Counted from the first letter of the stretch, positions 8,868 through 17,597 are shown. The stretch: 64,000 nt of DNA from JBBAGC01 sp964491265 (GCA_964491265.1 CAZBFP010000002.1:62001-126000); one strand, 5' to 3'. Numbers and translations are program-made. The notes: a model not told the origin generated them from the sequence alone.

Positions 8868-9647
8868 ATGTTTAATACAGGGGAAGAGGTAAGGGGAGCA
8901 TGCAGAGGGGGTGAATGGTCGGGGCAGACATCGGGGCTGGCTCCCGGATTTGTTCAGGCGAATCTTGCTGTTGTCCCCTATGACTGGGCATGGGATTTTT
9001 TTCTCTTTTCCCAGCGTAATCCTAAACCATGCCCTGTGATTGAAACCGGCGAGCCCGGTTCACCATTCACCAGATTCACCGCTAATTCCGCAGATATCCG
9101 CAGCGACCTTCCAAAATACCGCATATATGAACATGGCGTACTGACAGGTGAAGTTACTGACATAAAAAATCTCTGGAAGAGTGATTACGTTTTTTTCCTT
9201 ATAGGATGCAGTTTCAGTTTTGAAGAGGCGCTCCTTTTATCAGGACTTGAAGTAAGGCATATAAGTGAAGGTAAAAATGTTCCCATGTATAAAACCTCGG
9301 TTTTATGCAGCAGTGCCGGACGTTTTATTGATACACCCATGGTTGTGAGTATGAGGCCATTTACACCTGACAATGCTATGCGGGCAATTGCAATTACCAG
9401 GGAGTATCCCGGTGTTCATGGATCTCCTGTCCATATGGGGGATCCTGATGAGATAGGTATTAAGGATATAAATAAACCGGACTGGGGTGACCCTGTGACA
9501 ATTAAGAAGAGTGAGATCCCTCTTTTCTGGGGATGCGGAGTAACACCGCAGATGGCTGCAATGACAGCAAAAATTCCTATTATGATTACACATTCCCCGG
9601 GGCACATGTTTGTGGGGGACAGAAAGAACCATGAATACAGGATATGA
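8868..9647 (+). CDS. UPF0317/DUF1445 protein, D-glutamate-cyclase N-half-like hydro-lyase
   Basis: 259 residues, the full length of the DUF1445 (PF07286) family that includes B. subtilis YcsI. Conserved blocks are LAPGFVQANLAVVPYDWAWD near the start, FFLIGCSFSFEEAL, MVVSMRP, VHGSPVHMGDPDEIGI and the C-terminal ITHSPGHMFVGD. In vertebrate mitochondrial D-glutamate cyclase (DGLUCY) this domain forms the N-terminal half; the enzyme turns D-glutamate into 5-oxo-D-proline. The gene starts the operon (GGGGTGA 5 bp before ATG), and its last 17 nt overlap the next gene, which matches the other half of DGLUCY. The activity of the separate bacterial halves is inferred. Confidence 0.88.
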   Translation: MFNTGEEVRGACRGGEWSGQTSGLAPGFVQANLAVVPYDWAWDFFLFSQRNPKPCPVIETGEPGSPFTRFTANSADIRSDLPKYRIYEHGVLTGEVTDIKNLWKSDYVFFLIGCSFSFEEALLLSGLEVRHISEGKNVPMYKTSVLCSSAGRFIDTPMVVSMRPFTPDNAMRAIAITREYPGVHGSPVHMGDPDEIGIKDINKPDWGDPVTIKKSEIPLFWGCGVTPQMAAMTAKIPIMITHSPGHMFVGDRKNHEYRI

Positions 9648-10539
9648 TGCTTCAGGTTTAAAAAAGACTGCTCATTCCCTGGAAAGAATAATCCTTCAGG
9701 ATCCGGGGAAGAGGGGGCTTGATAAGTGGGGGATAAAAGGGGGCCTTTTCACAGCTGCTGAATCGCTCGTAAAGGGGAGGAGTATACTTCTGGCAACAGG
9801 ATTCTATATTGTATCCGCAGGGGTAATTGAAACTGACGGGCCCCCCGGGGCAGCTGTACTTGCCCTGGCACTTGAGAAGATGGGTATGAGGGTAACCATA
9901 CTTACTGATGACCATGCTGAAGAGATTATGAAAACCTCCCTGGAGAGTATCGGTTCCATGTCAGAGGTGAGATCGTTTAAATGCGGGGAAAATCCGGATA
10001 TTAATAAGATTCTTGATTATGATACTACACATTTTATAGCGCTTGAAAGACCCGGCAGATCTGCAGATGGTTTCCATTATAATTTCCGGGGTGTAAATAT
10101 TTCCAGCTATCTGGCCCCATTTGATGAAGCTTACATTGAAGCACAGAAAAGAGGGATAACCACAATAGCCATTGGTGACGGAGGGAATGAGCTGGGTATG
10201 GGGGATGTGGGCTCTTCAGTTGATAAGTATGTTGCTCCAGGGAGGGCATTCAGCTGCGGTATTTCAAGCGATATATGCATCTGCGCCGGTGTAAGTAACT
10301 GGGCCGGGTATGCACTGGCTGCCATGCTCTCAAGAATAGCAGGGGAGAATCTCATGGCAGATAGAGCGGTCTTTGACGATATGCTGAAGGGGATTGTGAA
10401 TCTGGGAGCGGTTGATGGTGTTTCAGGTCTAAAAGAAGTTACTGTGGACGGACTTGACCTGTCATGGGAGGAGAGAATATATATGGAAATGTATAAAGCA
10501 GCTTCAGGTGAAGACTATATTCCCGGAATGGATTTATGA
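9631..10539 (+). CDS. DUF4392 protein, D-glutamate-cyclase C-half-like
   Basis: 302 residues from the ATG at 9631; a TTG 21 nt upstream is in frame but the ATG has GGGGGAC before it. It matches the DUF4392 / GLUCM-like C-terminal domain of D-glutamate cyclase. Recognisable blocks are ATGFYIVSAGVIETDGPPGA near residue 60, ILTDD, THFIALERPGRSADG, the IGDGGNELGMGDV metal/substrate loop (about residue 190) and the C-terminal ANDGVSGL-like block (here AVDGVSGLKE). Overlap with the preceding gene (17 nt) and the following pxpB (4 nt) points to translational coupling. No biotin or nucleotide motif is seen. Catalysis of D-glutamate cyclisation is inferred from the DGLUCY fusion. Confidence 0.87.
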   Translation: MNTGYDASGLKKTAHSLERIILQDPGKRGLDKWGIKGGLFTAAESLVKGRSILLATGFYIVSAGVIETDGPPGAAVLALALEKMGMRVTILTDDHAEEIMKTSLESIGSMSEVRSFKCGENPDINKILDYDTTHFIALERPGRSADGFHYNFRGVNISSYLAPFDEAYIEAQKRGITTIAIGDGGNELGMGDVGSSVDKYVAPGRAFSCGISSDICICAGVSNWAGYALAAMLSRIAGENLMADRAVFDDMLKGIVNLGAVDGVSGLKEVTVDGLDLSWEERIYMEMYKAASGEDYIPGMDL

Positions 10540-11180
10540 AAAAGTTGTTTGCCGGTGATTCATGTCATATCTTTGAGCTTGATAATAAAATTTCCCCGGA
10601 AATAAGCTTAAAGGTATTATATATATACGCTAATCTGCGCAGATATATAAGCGGAGATTTCTCCTGCATCACCGATATTGTACCTTCTTATAAATCTGTT
10701 GCAATACATTTTAATCCATACTATAATGATATAGAAAAAGTATCCCTGGATATTGAGAAGGAGATCAATTCTCTCCTTGAAAAATATACCCCTCAAAATG
10801 AAATGCCCGGATCGAAAAACATTGAAATCCCTGTTGTTTATGATGGGGAAGATCTTGAAAGGATAAGTTCCATGAAGAATCTTCCTGTGAGCAGGATTAT
10901 TGAAATACATTCATCTGCTGAATACAGGGTTGCCATGATTGGTTTTAAGCCCTATTTCCCCTATCTCCTGGGGCTTGATCCTCTTCTGGCAGTACCAAGA
11001 CTTGAGAGCCCGAGGAAGCGTGTCCCTGCGGGTTCAGTTGCTATTGGCGGAGAGCAGACAGGGATCTACCCGGAGGACTCGCCCGGCGGGTGGAACATTA
11101 TAGGGAGAACAGACCCGGAAATTCTTAAAGGGATTAATCCGGGGGATATTGTTATTTTCAGGGGGGTTGGGACACTATGA
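10536..11180 (+). CDS. pxpB: 5-oxoprolinase subunit B (KipI family)
   Basis: 214 residues. The C-terminal cyclophilin-like domain carries the family signature: IGFKPYFPYLLGLDP, a PRLESPRKRVPAGSVAIGG block, GIYPEDSPGGWNIIGRT. The N-terminal third is the usual variable alpha/beta region. In bacteria PxpA, PxpB and PxpC together hydrolyse 5-oxoproline (pyroglutamate) to glutamate with ATP. In B. subtilis KipI was first described as an inhibitor of kinase KinA. It starts inside the upstream stop codon (ATGA overlap) and overlaps pxpA by 4 nt. Confidence 0.93.
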   Translation: MKKLFAGDSCHIFELDNKISPEISLKVLYIYANLRRYISGDFSCITDIVPSYKSVAIHFNPYYNDIEKVSLDIEKEINSLLEKYTPQNEMPGSKNIEIPVVYDGEDLERISSMKNLPVSRIIEIHSSAEYRVAMIGFKPYFPYLLGLDPLLAVPRLESPRKRVPAGSVAIGGEQTGIYPEDSPGGWNIIGRTDPEILKGINPGDIVIFRGVGTL

Positions 11181-11914
11181 TTACTCTTAATTGCGATATC
11201 GGGGAGAGGGGACCGGACCACCCTCTTGATATTGATCTGATGAATTATATTGATATAGCTAATATCGCATGCGGAGGCCATGCAGGCGATAGGGAGTCTG
11301 TGGAGGTTTTCAGGAAAATTGCTTCTGACAGGGGTGTGAAAATTGCCGCTCATCTCTCCTATCCTGACAGGAAAAATTTCGGCAGGGTAACTGTTCAAAT
11401 GGAGCTCTCTGATCTTCTCAGGTCACTTGATGAGCAGTTTAATCTGCTTGGGGGTGCGGGATCTGTCAAGTTCCATGGAGCTCTATACAATGATTCTGTT
11501 ACAGATTCCAGGTTAGCATCAGGCCTGGCACTGTGGCTTAAGAGTATGAATATTAAGGAGATTCTTGCGCCTGCTGATTCTGAAATTGCCGCATTCTGCG
11601 TAGATGAGGGGATTAGAATAATTGCAGAGGCTTTTGCAGAGAGGCGATATGATTACGATTCCCTTTCAGGGAGGCTTACCCTTGTAAGCAGGAAAGAGGC
11701 TCATGCTTCCATTGCATTACTTCAGGAGGCCCTGGACCATTCTTTTGGAATAATTAAAAACGGAACAGTGAACCCGTATATTGAGGGGAAGCCCCAGCTC
11801 CTTGAGGTTCCGCTTAAATGTGACACAATATGTATTCATTCAGATTCAGAAATTGCACTTGATCTTGCAAAGGGGCTCCGGAGTATAATTGCCTCTATGC
11901 CGAAAAGGGGATAA
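11177..11914 (+). CDS. pxpA: 5-oxoprolinase subunit A (LamB/YcsF family)
   Basis: 245 residues, the normal family length. The N-terminal LNCDIGE motif, the NIACGGHAGD metal-site motif (about residues 33-42), IAAHLSYPDR and VKFHGALYN are present, as in a TIM-barrel polysaccharide-deacetylase-like fold. The YDYDSLSGRL block corresponds to the family's RxYxxdGxL motif. PxpA is the subunit thought to carry the hydrolytic site of 5-oxoprolinase. It overlaps pxpB by 4 nt and is 5 bp before pxpC. Confidence 0.94.
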   Translation: MITLNCDIGERGPDHPLDIDLMNYIDIANIACGGHAGDRESVEVFRKIASDRGVKIAAHLSYPDRKNFGRVTVQMELSDLLRSLDEQFNLLGGAGSVKFHGALYNDSVTDSRLASGLALWLKSMNIKEILAPADSEIAAFCVDEGIRIIAEAFAERRYDYDSLSGRLTLVSRKEAHASIALLQEALDHSFGIIKNGTVNPYIEGKPQLLEVPLKCDTICIHSDSEIALDLAKGLRSIIASMPKRG

Positions 11915-11919
11915 TATTA

Positions 11920-12783
11920 ATGCTCAGGTTTCTTCAGAAGGGTCTGTGTATAACCAGAGAAGGGCCGGTTTTCGGCATGCAGCATCGGGGGATTACACCG
12001 GGGGGGCCCATGGACCGGTTTTCCTCCATGGAGGGGAATATACTCCTGGGGAATAAACCATATTCTTCATCTTTAGAAATAATTTTTCCCCCTGTAATAA
12101 AGTTTACCGGAGAGGGGATATTTGTTATAACAGGGGCGCCCCTTGAGGGGTCAGTACTTGAAAGGGGTGGGGAGCCGTTCCCGGTTGATCATAGAAGTGT
12201 TTACAGGTTTGAGCCTGAGGATATATTAAAGCCCGGGAAAAGGTCTGCCGGTTTCAGAACTTGTCTCTGCTTCAGGAGCGGGAGCGGGGATATTTCTGAT
12301 AGTAAAATTGATGCTGTGAATTCACTCAATCTGCGTCCCGATTTTTCCTGGCATCACAGCGGAGGTTTTATCAGGGTAATGGAGGGTCCTGAGTTTGAAT
12401 ATTTAAAAAATCCTGCAGATTTTTTCTCTTCTTTATGGAAAATTTCTGCAGATTCAAACGACATGGGCATGAGGCTTTCATCTAAGTATGTGAGCCTCGA
12501 AATGAATACCGGTGATATGATATCAGATGCTGTAGCTGACGGAACAATTCAGCTTACACCTTCCGGGCCTATAATTCTTATGAGGCACAGGCAGACCCTG
12601 GGGGGTTACCCGAGAATTTTTAACTGTATAAGCGCTGATATTGATCTTCTATCACAATATATGCCGGGGCAGGCGCTTAAATTTATTAAAACAGATTTCC
12701 ATGAAGCAAGGGCTGCGTCTATTGCCGCAAAGGGATTTCTGGATCATCTGATCCTGGAAACAGGGCGGATATATTCAGATTAA
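11920..12783 (+). CDS. pxpC: 5-oxoprolinase subunit C (KipA, carboxyltransferase-like family)
   Basis: 287 residues. The family opening is intact: an LxxGLCITREGPVFGMQHRG-like start (here LQKGLCITREGP), then GITPGGPMDRFS and a LEIIFPP block. The C-terminal half has the RVMEGPEF and SNDMGMRL signatures and the QLTPSGPIILMRHRQTLGGY block typical of KipA/AHS2 domains, related to the allophanate-hydrolase and urea-carboxylase parts. It is the ATP-using partner of PxpAB. It is slightly shorter than typical (about 310-330 aa) but ends in a normal-looking tail. It completes a full PxpBAC set. Confidence 0.92.
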   Translation: MLRFLQKGLCITREGPVFGMQHRGITPGGPMDRFSSMEGNILLGNKPYSSSLEIIFPPVIKFTGEGIFVITGAPLEGSVLERGGEPFPVDHRSVYRFEPEDILKPGKRSAGFRTCLCFRSGSGDISDSKIDAVNSLNLRPDFSWHHSGGFIRVMEGPEFEYLKNPADFFSSLWKISADSNDMGMRLSSKYVSLEMNTGDMISDAVADGTIQLTPSGPIILMRHRQTLGGYPRIFNCISADIDLLSQYMPGQALKFIKTDFHEARAASIAAKGFLDHLILETGRIYSD

Positions 12784-12821
12784 AACAGGCTTTGAGCCTG
12801 ATTTATATAAGGGGTATTGAT

Positions 12822-13667
12822 ATGGATATTTTTTATAATAATGGCGAGTTTGTCGATTCAGAAAAGGCTGTAATTTCTGTGAATGATCTCATCGTCCTGA
12901 GGGGCTATGGAATATTCGATTTTATGAGAACATATAGCAGGAGGCCATTTTATCTTGAGGAGCATATTGCCAGGCTTGAAAATTCAGCAAAGCTTATAAA
13001 TCTTGAACTGCAGTGGAGCAGCAGAGCGATCTTTGACGCAGTTATTGATACTGTGGATAAAAATCCCCATCATAAGGAAAGCAATATAAGGATAGTCTGT
13101 ACAGGCGGGATAAGCCCTGACGGGGTAATCCCCCAGGGGAACGGTAAACTGATAATTATGGTTACACCAAAGCATGAGCTCCCTGCGTGGTGGTACAGTG
13201 AAGGTGCTTCTGTAATATCTGTAAATACAGAAAGATTTCTTCCCGGCGCTAAAAGCACGAATTATCTCGGTGCAGTAATGGCACAGCAGGAGGCTAAAAG
13301 GAGAAACGCGGTTGAGGCTATATATATTGACAGGAATAATAATATTAAAGAGGGTACCACTACTAATATCTTTTTCTTTAAAGGGGAGAGGATGATAACA
13401 GGGAAAAGGGATATTCTTTCCGGTGTTACAAGGGGTGTGGTTTTAAAACTCACAGAGAAAGTATTTGAAACTGAGCTCAGGGATGTGCCCCTTGCTGAAA
13501 TTGAAGATTTCGATGAGGTGTTTATTACCGCTTCCAATAAAGAGATTGTTCCTATAGTTAAGTTTAATGATATAAAAATCGGTGACGGAAAGCCGGGTAA
13601 AAACAGTAAAAAGATTATGGAGCTCTTCAGAAAATATACAGATGATTACGGCAGGGGCCTTGTTTAA
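12822..13667 (+). CDS. Class IV aminotransferase, D-amino-acid transaminase-like
   Basis: 281 residues from the ATG at 12822, preceded by AAGGGG; a TTG at 12792 is in frame but less likely. It is a PLP fold-type IV enzyme: RGYGIFDFMRTY near the N-terminus, PLP-lysine K144 in FLPGAKSTNYL, EGTTTNIFFFK and the FITASNKEIVPI block. Members interconvert D-alanine + 2-oxoglutarate and pyruvate + D-glutamate, or act on branched-chain L-amino acids or aminodeoxychorismate. Family sequence alone does not separate these. The neighbouring alanine racemase (1-nt overlap, TAATG) and the upstream D-glutamate-cyclase-like genes favour D-amino-acid transaminase. Confidence 0.82.
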   Translation: MDIFYNNGEFVDSEKAVISVNDLIVLRGYGIFDFMRTYSRRPFYLEEHIARLENSAKLINLELQWSSRAIFDAVIDTVDKNPHHKESNIRIVCTGGISPDGVIPQGNGKLIIMVTPKHELPAWWYSEGASVISVNTERFLPGAKSTNYLGAVMAQQEAKRRNAVEAIYIDRNNNIKEGTTTNIFFFKGERMITGKRDILSGVTRGVVLKLTEKVFETELRDVPLAEIEDFDEVFITASNKEIVPIVKFNDIKIGDGKPGKNSKKIMELFRKYTDDYGRGLV

Positions 13668-14803
13668 TGATTAAAAATTTTACCGGATCTCCAATCATAG
13701 CAGAAATTGATCTTGCTGCTTTTAGACACAACATGGATGCAGTAAAAAAACTGATTAATGAAAAAAGCCGCGTAATAGCAGTAGTTAAAGGTGATGCCTA
13801 TGGCCACGGTGCTCATGTAATTGCCCCTGAAGCCTTAAAATGCGGCGCGGAGTATCTTGCTGTTGCCAGGCTGAATGAGGCTCTTGATCTAAGAATGGGC
13901 GGAATTGATGCCCCCCTTCTTCTTTTCGGCCGCAGTTCACCAGATTACACTGAATACTATTTTAAACATGATATAATAATATCAACCCATTCATTAGAGG
14001 CTGCAGCAGGGCTTTCAGATGAAGCTGTAAAGCTTGGCAGAAAACTTCGGGTTCATGTTAAGATTGATACAGGGATGGGGAGACTCGGCATGGTCAACGG
14101 CGGGGAAGCAGATAGAATCAAGCGGATAAATGATCTCCCCGGCATAAGGGTGGAGGGGGTCTATTCCCACTTTGCTAATGCTGATGCTGCTGACAAATCA
14201 GATGCAGAATCTCAGCTCCATAAATTTCTGGAAATCAGGGAGAAGGTTATCCCATGTTTTACCGAAGCACCTCTTTTCCATATTGCCAACAGCGCTGCAG
14301 TAATGGAGCTTCCTGAATCGCACCTTGATATGGTGAGGCCCGGTATTATGCTCTACGGTCTTTATCCATCATCAGAGATGGATAGAGAGAGGACCGCCCT
14401 TAAGCCTGTAATGTCTTTAAAATCGCAGATAAGGCAGATTAAAAAAGTCCCCCCCCGGTTTCCCGTAAGCTACGGCAGCACCTATGTGACCGACAGGGAG
14501 TGTACTATAGCAACAGTCTCTGCAGGGTATGCTGACGGCTACAGCAGGCTTTTGTCCTCCAGGGGTGAGATGCTTGTGAATGGAAGACGCGCGCCGGTTA
14601 TCGGCAGGGTCTGCATGGATCTTACCATGCTTGATATTTCCCATATCCCCGGTGCCGCTGAAGGGGATAAGGTAGTTCTCTTTGGAGCAGAGGGTGAGGA
14701 ATTTTTAGGGGCTGATGAAATTGCGGAGAAAACAGGTACAATAAGTTACGAGGTTGTTTCAGGTATAACCTCCAGGGTACCCAGGGCTTATATTAACCGC
14801 TGA
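13667..14803 (+). CDS. alr: Alanine racemase
   Basis: 378 residues, standard length. PLP lysine K41 sits in the AVVKGDAYGHGA motif; the second catalytic base Y269 is in VSYGSTYV; VKIDTGMGRLG and the C-terminal IGRVCMDLTMLD block are all present. It interconverts L- and D-alanine for peptidoglycan or, given this operon, for supply of D-alanine to the transaminase just upstream. Translation probably re-initiates at the TAATG junction. It is the last gene of the seven-gene unit; the next gene is convergent. Confidence 0.95.
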   Translation: MIKNFTGSPIIAEIDLAAFRHNMDAVKKLINEKSRVIAVVKGDAYGHGAHVIAPEALKCGAEYLAVARLNEALDLRMGGIDAPLLLFGRSSPDYTEYYFKHDIIISTHSLEAAAGLSDEAVKLGRKLRVHVKIDTGMGRLGMVNGGEADRIKRINDLPGIRVEGVYSHFANADAADKSDAESQLHKFLEIREKVIPCFTEAPLFHIANSAAVMELPESHLDMVRPGIMLYGLYPSSEMDRERTALKPVMSLKSQIRQIKKVPPRFPVSYGSTYVTDRECTIATVSAGYADGYSRLLSSRGEMLVNGRRAPVIGRVCMDLTMLDISHIPGAAEGDKVVLFGAEGEEFLGADEIAEKTGTISYEVVSGITSRVPRAYINR

Positions 14804-14828
14804 AAGGGGAGGAGTTTAATAATATCAG

Positions 14829-15308
14829 TTAAATCAGAAGCTCCTTAATGTGTGTTTTCTCATGGTTCTTGTCCATCATCAGTATTGTTACTTTGTCCCC
14901 CTTTTTCATCTTCCCGGCCTTTGCATTTCTGAAAAATGAGTTATAGTATTTAACCTCTCTCCCTTCATGATTAAATGAGAATTCAATGTAGCCGTTTCTC
15001 CCTCTCAGGTATACTGAGTTGATTACACCCTCAAAGGGAGTACCCTTTTCAAAGAGATCCAGGAAATACCGGTATCTCCAGATCAGAACAGGTATGCTGA
15101 ATATTACTGCACCTGCAGTAAAATAGACCAGTGACGGGACAGATACAGGTTCTGTAGTAAAATAGCTGAATGCACTCCCTGAAAGGGATTCCATAAAGAA
15201 CATAATCCCCAGTACAACAATAAAAATCAGGGGTATCCTTAGGGCCAGGTTCCCCCATCTGTCAGATCTGGTAATGCTGATGATGGAAGGCTTATCTTTT
15301 TTTGTCAT
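14829..15308 (-). CDS. DUF3592-like membrane protein
   Basis: 159 residues from the ATG at 15308 (a GTG 9 nt upstream is also in frame). Two membrane segments (about residues 27-44 and 60-76) are followed by a soluble beta-rich domain with YIEFSFNHEGREVKYYNSF and a closing KKGDKVTILMMDKNH block, like DUF3592 proteins. It is predicted to sit in the inner membrane with the beta domain in the cytoplasm. Function unknown. It is convergent to alr with 25 bp between stops. Confidence 0.65.
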   Translation of the reverse strand: MTKKDKPSIISITRSDRWGNLALRIPLIFIVVLGIMFFMESLSGSAFSYFTTEPVSVPSLVYFTAGAVIFSIPVLIWRYRYFLDLFEKGTPFEGVINSVYLRGRNGYIEFSFNHEGREVKYYNSFFRNAKAGKMKKGDKVTILMMDKNHEKTHIKELLI

Positions 15309-15675
15309 ACTAATCACTCACGATTGTTTTTATTATCCGGGTAAATATCATTTAATTTTAATTATATAATATCTTTCAACAATAAAAGTTACTTCCAAAT
15401 CCTTAATTCGGTTATTCTTTTATTACAAAATTGTAAAATATGATTAAAGCCTGAGTATTACTATGCTATTTATAAAAAAAATGGTTTGACTATTAAACTT
15501 TTTCTGATATATAAATTTTGCAGCTTTAGTCCGACTCTTTTTTTAATTTAAAACTTATTGTTTCTATTGCGCACTGTCTATCCGCAGCCGGCTTGGGGTT
15601 GGAATATATATCGGCAGTTTTTTTCGTAAAAAATATAACCGGAATTTTTAAATAATAAAATTAGGAGGAAAGTTA
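15309..15675. other. 367-bp A/T-rich divergent intergenic region
   Basis: It separates the DUF3592-like gene from the symporter gene. It holds the promoter listed at 15486-15515 and then a leader of about 155 nt. Apart from a short G/C patch (15582-15602) I see no ORF, known riboswitch motif or repeat family in it. Confidence 0.5.
15486..15515 (+). promoter_or_regulatory. Candidate promoter for the alanine/glycine symporter
   Basis: TTGACT (15486-15491) and TATAAA (15510-15515) are separated by 18 bp. The leader to the GTG start is about 155 nt. Confidence 0.5.
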
Positions 15676-17061
15676 GTGGAAGCTATTGAGAGTTTTGTGG
15701 GTACGGTGAACTCAATTGTTTGGGGTCCATACATGCTGGTGCTTCTTGTAGGAACAGGTCTTTTCCTTACTGTAAGGCTTGGCTTTATGACATTCAGGTA
15801 TCTCCCCTATGCGTTAAAACTTGTTTTTACAAGACATCAGGATAAGGATTCTCAGGGGGACATCAGTCATTTTCAGTCCCTTATGACAGCACTTGCTGCA
15901 ACTATCGGTACAGGTAATATTGCCGGTGTTGCCACAGCTGTTACACTCGGGGGACCTGGTGCGGTTTTCTGGATGTGGATAACAGCGCTTGTCGGTATGG
16001 CAACAAAGTATGCTGAAGCGATTCTTGCTGTAAAATACAGGATTGTGGATGACAGGGGCGAAATGGCAGGGGGTCCCATGTATTTCCTTGAAAGAGGACT
16101 TAACATGAAGTGGCTTGGGATTATATTTGCCTTTTTCGGGGCATTTGCAGCATTCGGCATAGGTAATATGGTTCAGTCAAATTCAGTTGCTGATGCGATC
16201 CAGTCTACTTTTAATATTGAGCCTTATATCAGCGGGATTATTCTTGCTGTATTAACAGCCATGGTAATTATCGGCGGTATAAAATCGATTGGAAGGGTAA
16301 CATCGATTCTTGTTCCTTTTATGGCTGTTTTCTATATTCTGGGCGGACTGGTAATTATTTTTCTTAATATCGGGCAGTTAGGTGATGCTTTTATGTATAT
16401 TATTAAAGCTGCATTTGCAGGCCATGAGCCTGTTGCAGGCGGTTTCCTTGGAGCTACAGTTGCACAGGCTATCCGTTTTGGTGTGGCCCGCGGTGTATTC
16501 TCAAATGAAGCTGGTTTAGGCAGTGCTCCAATAGCTGCAGCTGCTGCAAAAACCGACCACCCTGCAAGACAGGCTCTGGTTTCAATGACAGGTACATTCC
16601 TTGATACAATAATCGTATGTTCAATAACAGGTCTTGTACTTGCAATTACAGGGATGTGGCAGGAGGCGGTTCCAGGGCAGCTTACAGGCGCGGCTCTCAC
16701 ATCTGCCGCTTTTGGAAAGGGCTTAGGAGCGGCAGGGGGATGGATTGTTGCCCTTGGTATTATGCTCTTTGCCTATTCAACTATTTTAGGATGGGCCTAT
16801 TACGGTGAAAAGTGTGCTGAGTATCTTTTTGGTACAAAGATAATTATGCCTTACAGATTTGTATGGGTAATTGTTGTGGCACTTGGAGCAGTAATGAAGC
16901 TTTCATTTGTATGGGATCTTGCAGACACAATGAACGGACTTATGGCAATTCCCAACCTTATTGGTCTTCTACTGTTGAGCGGGGTTGTAGTTAAGGAGAC
17001 AAAAGATTTCTTTGAAGGGACCTACGCTAAAGAGAAGGCTGCTAAAAAGGCTGCAAAGTAG
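15676..17061 (+). CDS. agcS: Alanine/glycine:cation symporter (AGCS family)
   Basis: 461 residues with about eleven hydrophobic segments. The GTG start has a strong AGGAGGAAA site. AGCS hallmarks are the TALAATIGTGNIAGVATA substrate/cation helix, the MWITALVGMATKYAEA segment, an ARGVFSNEAGLGSAPIAAAA loop and a basic, Lys/Ala-rich C-terminus. The family imports alanine or glycine with Na+ or H+ across the inner membrane. It lies 870 bp after alr on the same strand and could feed alanine to the racemase/transaminase operon. A rho-independent terminator follows. Confidence 0.94.
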   Translation: MEAIESFVGTVNSIVWGPYMLVLLVGTGLFLTVRLGFMTFRYLPYALKLVFTRHQDKDSQGDISHFQSLMTALAATIGTGNIAGVATAVTLGGPGAVFWMWITALVGMATKYAEAILAVKYRIVDDRGEMAGGPMYFLERGLNMKWLGIIFAFFGAFAAFGIGNMVQSNSVADAIQSTFNIEPYISGIILAVLTAMVIIGGIKSIGRVTSILVPFMAVFYILGGLVIIFLNIGQLGDAFMYIIKAAFAGHEPVAGGFLGATVAQAIRFGVARGVFSNEAGLGSAPIAAAAAKTDHPARQALVSMTGTFLDTIIVCSITGLVLAITGMWQEAVPGQLTGAALTSAAFGKGLGAAGGWIVALGIMLFAYSTILGWAYYGEKCAEYLFGTKIIMPYRFVWVIVVALGAVMKLSFVWDLADTMNGLMAIPNLIGLLLLSGVVVKETKDFFEGTYAKEKAAKKAAK

Positions 17062-17108
17062 ATTAAAGAAAAAAGAAAGCCCCGGTTAGGGACTTTAATT
17101 GATAAAAT

Positions 17109-17132
17109 AAATACCCCCGCAAGGGGGTATTT
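17109..17132 (+). terminator. Rho-independent terminator after agcS
   Basis: A perfect 10-bp stem, AAATACCCCC with GGGGGTATTT, closed by a GCAA loop. The TATTTATTA end gives a weak U-tract. Confidence 0.8.
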
Positions 17133-17260
17133 ATTATGAAGACTGCTTATTGCAGGATTCAGTGGTTGTTCATCTGCTACTCTATGATTTAAGCCTCTGC
17201 TTATTTAATCATTGTTGACAAAATATTATTTTGATTCAGTATAAATTTATTAATTATTTA

Positions 17261-17522
17261 TCAGTAATTATTCCTAAAGATATTTTATAGTGTAATAATG
17301 ATGTTTCCCATATCGGGGCTGTCCAAAAAGTAATTTCCTTGTCATACCGGCTGTAGCGTAGCGTAATGCCGGTATCTCTTAGGCCTGATTTAATCAGGAG
17401 ATTCCGGTATTTGCAATAATTGAAGTTGCAAAACCGGAATGACAAATCCCCGAAAATCTGACTTTTGAGACAGCCCCGATATTAGAGCATTTTATTTGAA
17501 ATAAAAGTTAAGGAATTAACAC
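17261..17522 (-). repeat. Dispersed hairpin element, family A, copy 3 (carries an insertion)
   Basis: The two flanks are the reverse complement of copy 4 at 56107-56225: TCAGTAATTATTCCTAAAGA at one side and AAAGTTAAGGAATTAACAC at the other. Where the other copies have a short G/C hairpin between ATATC and GATAT, this copy holds the 163-bp element listed at 17315-17477. The region between the agcS terminator and the VapB-like gene contains nothing else. Confidence 0.7.
17315..17477. mobile_element. 163-bp MITE with GGGGCTGTC termini
   Basis: The terminal inverted repeats are GGGGCTGTCCAAAAAGT and GGGGCTGTCTCAAAAGT (2 mismatches in 17). Inner inverted TTGTCATACCGG / CCGGAATGACAA tracts make it foldable end to end. 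There is no ORF. Termini of this kind are typical of non-autonomous derivatives of DDE-transposase insertion sequences. No parent transposase is in the window. Confidence 0.75.
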
Positions 17523-17597
17523 TGGATTTTTTTATAATAAAGATGCCTTAATAACTCTGTTGTTTTTAGCGGATGAGTAATAATAAGGATTAAAAAA

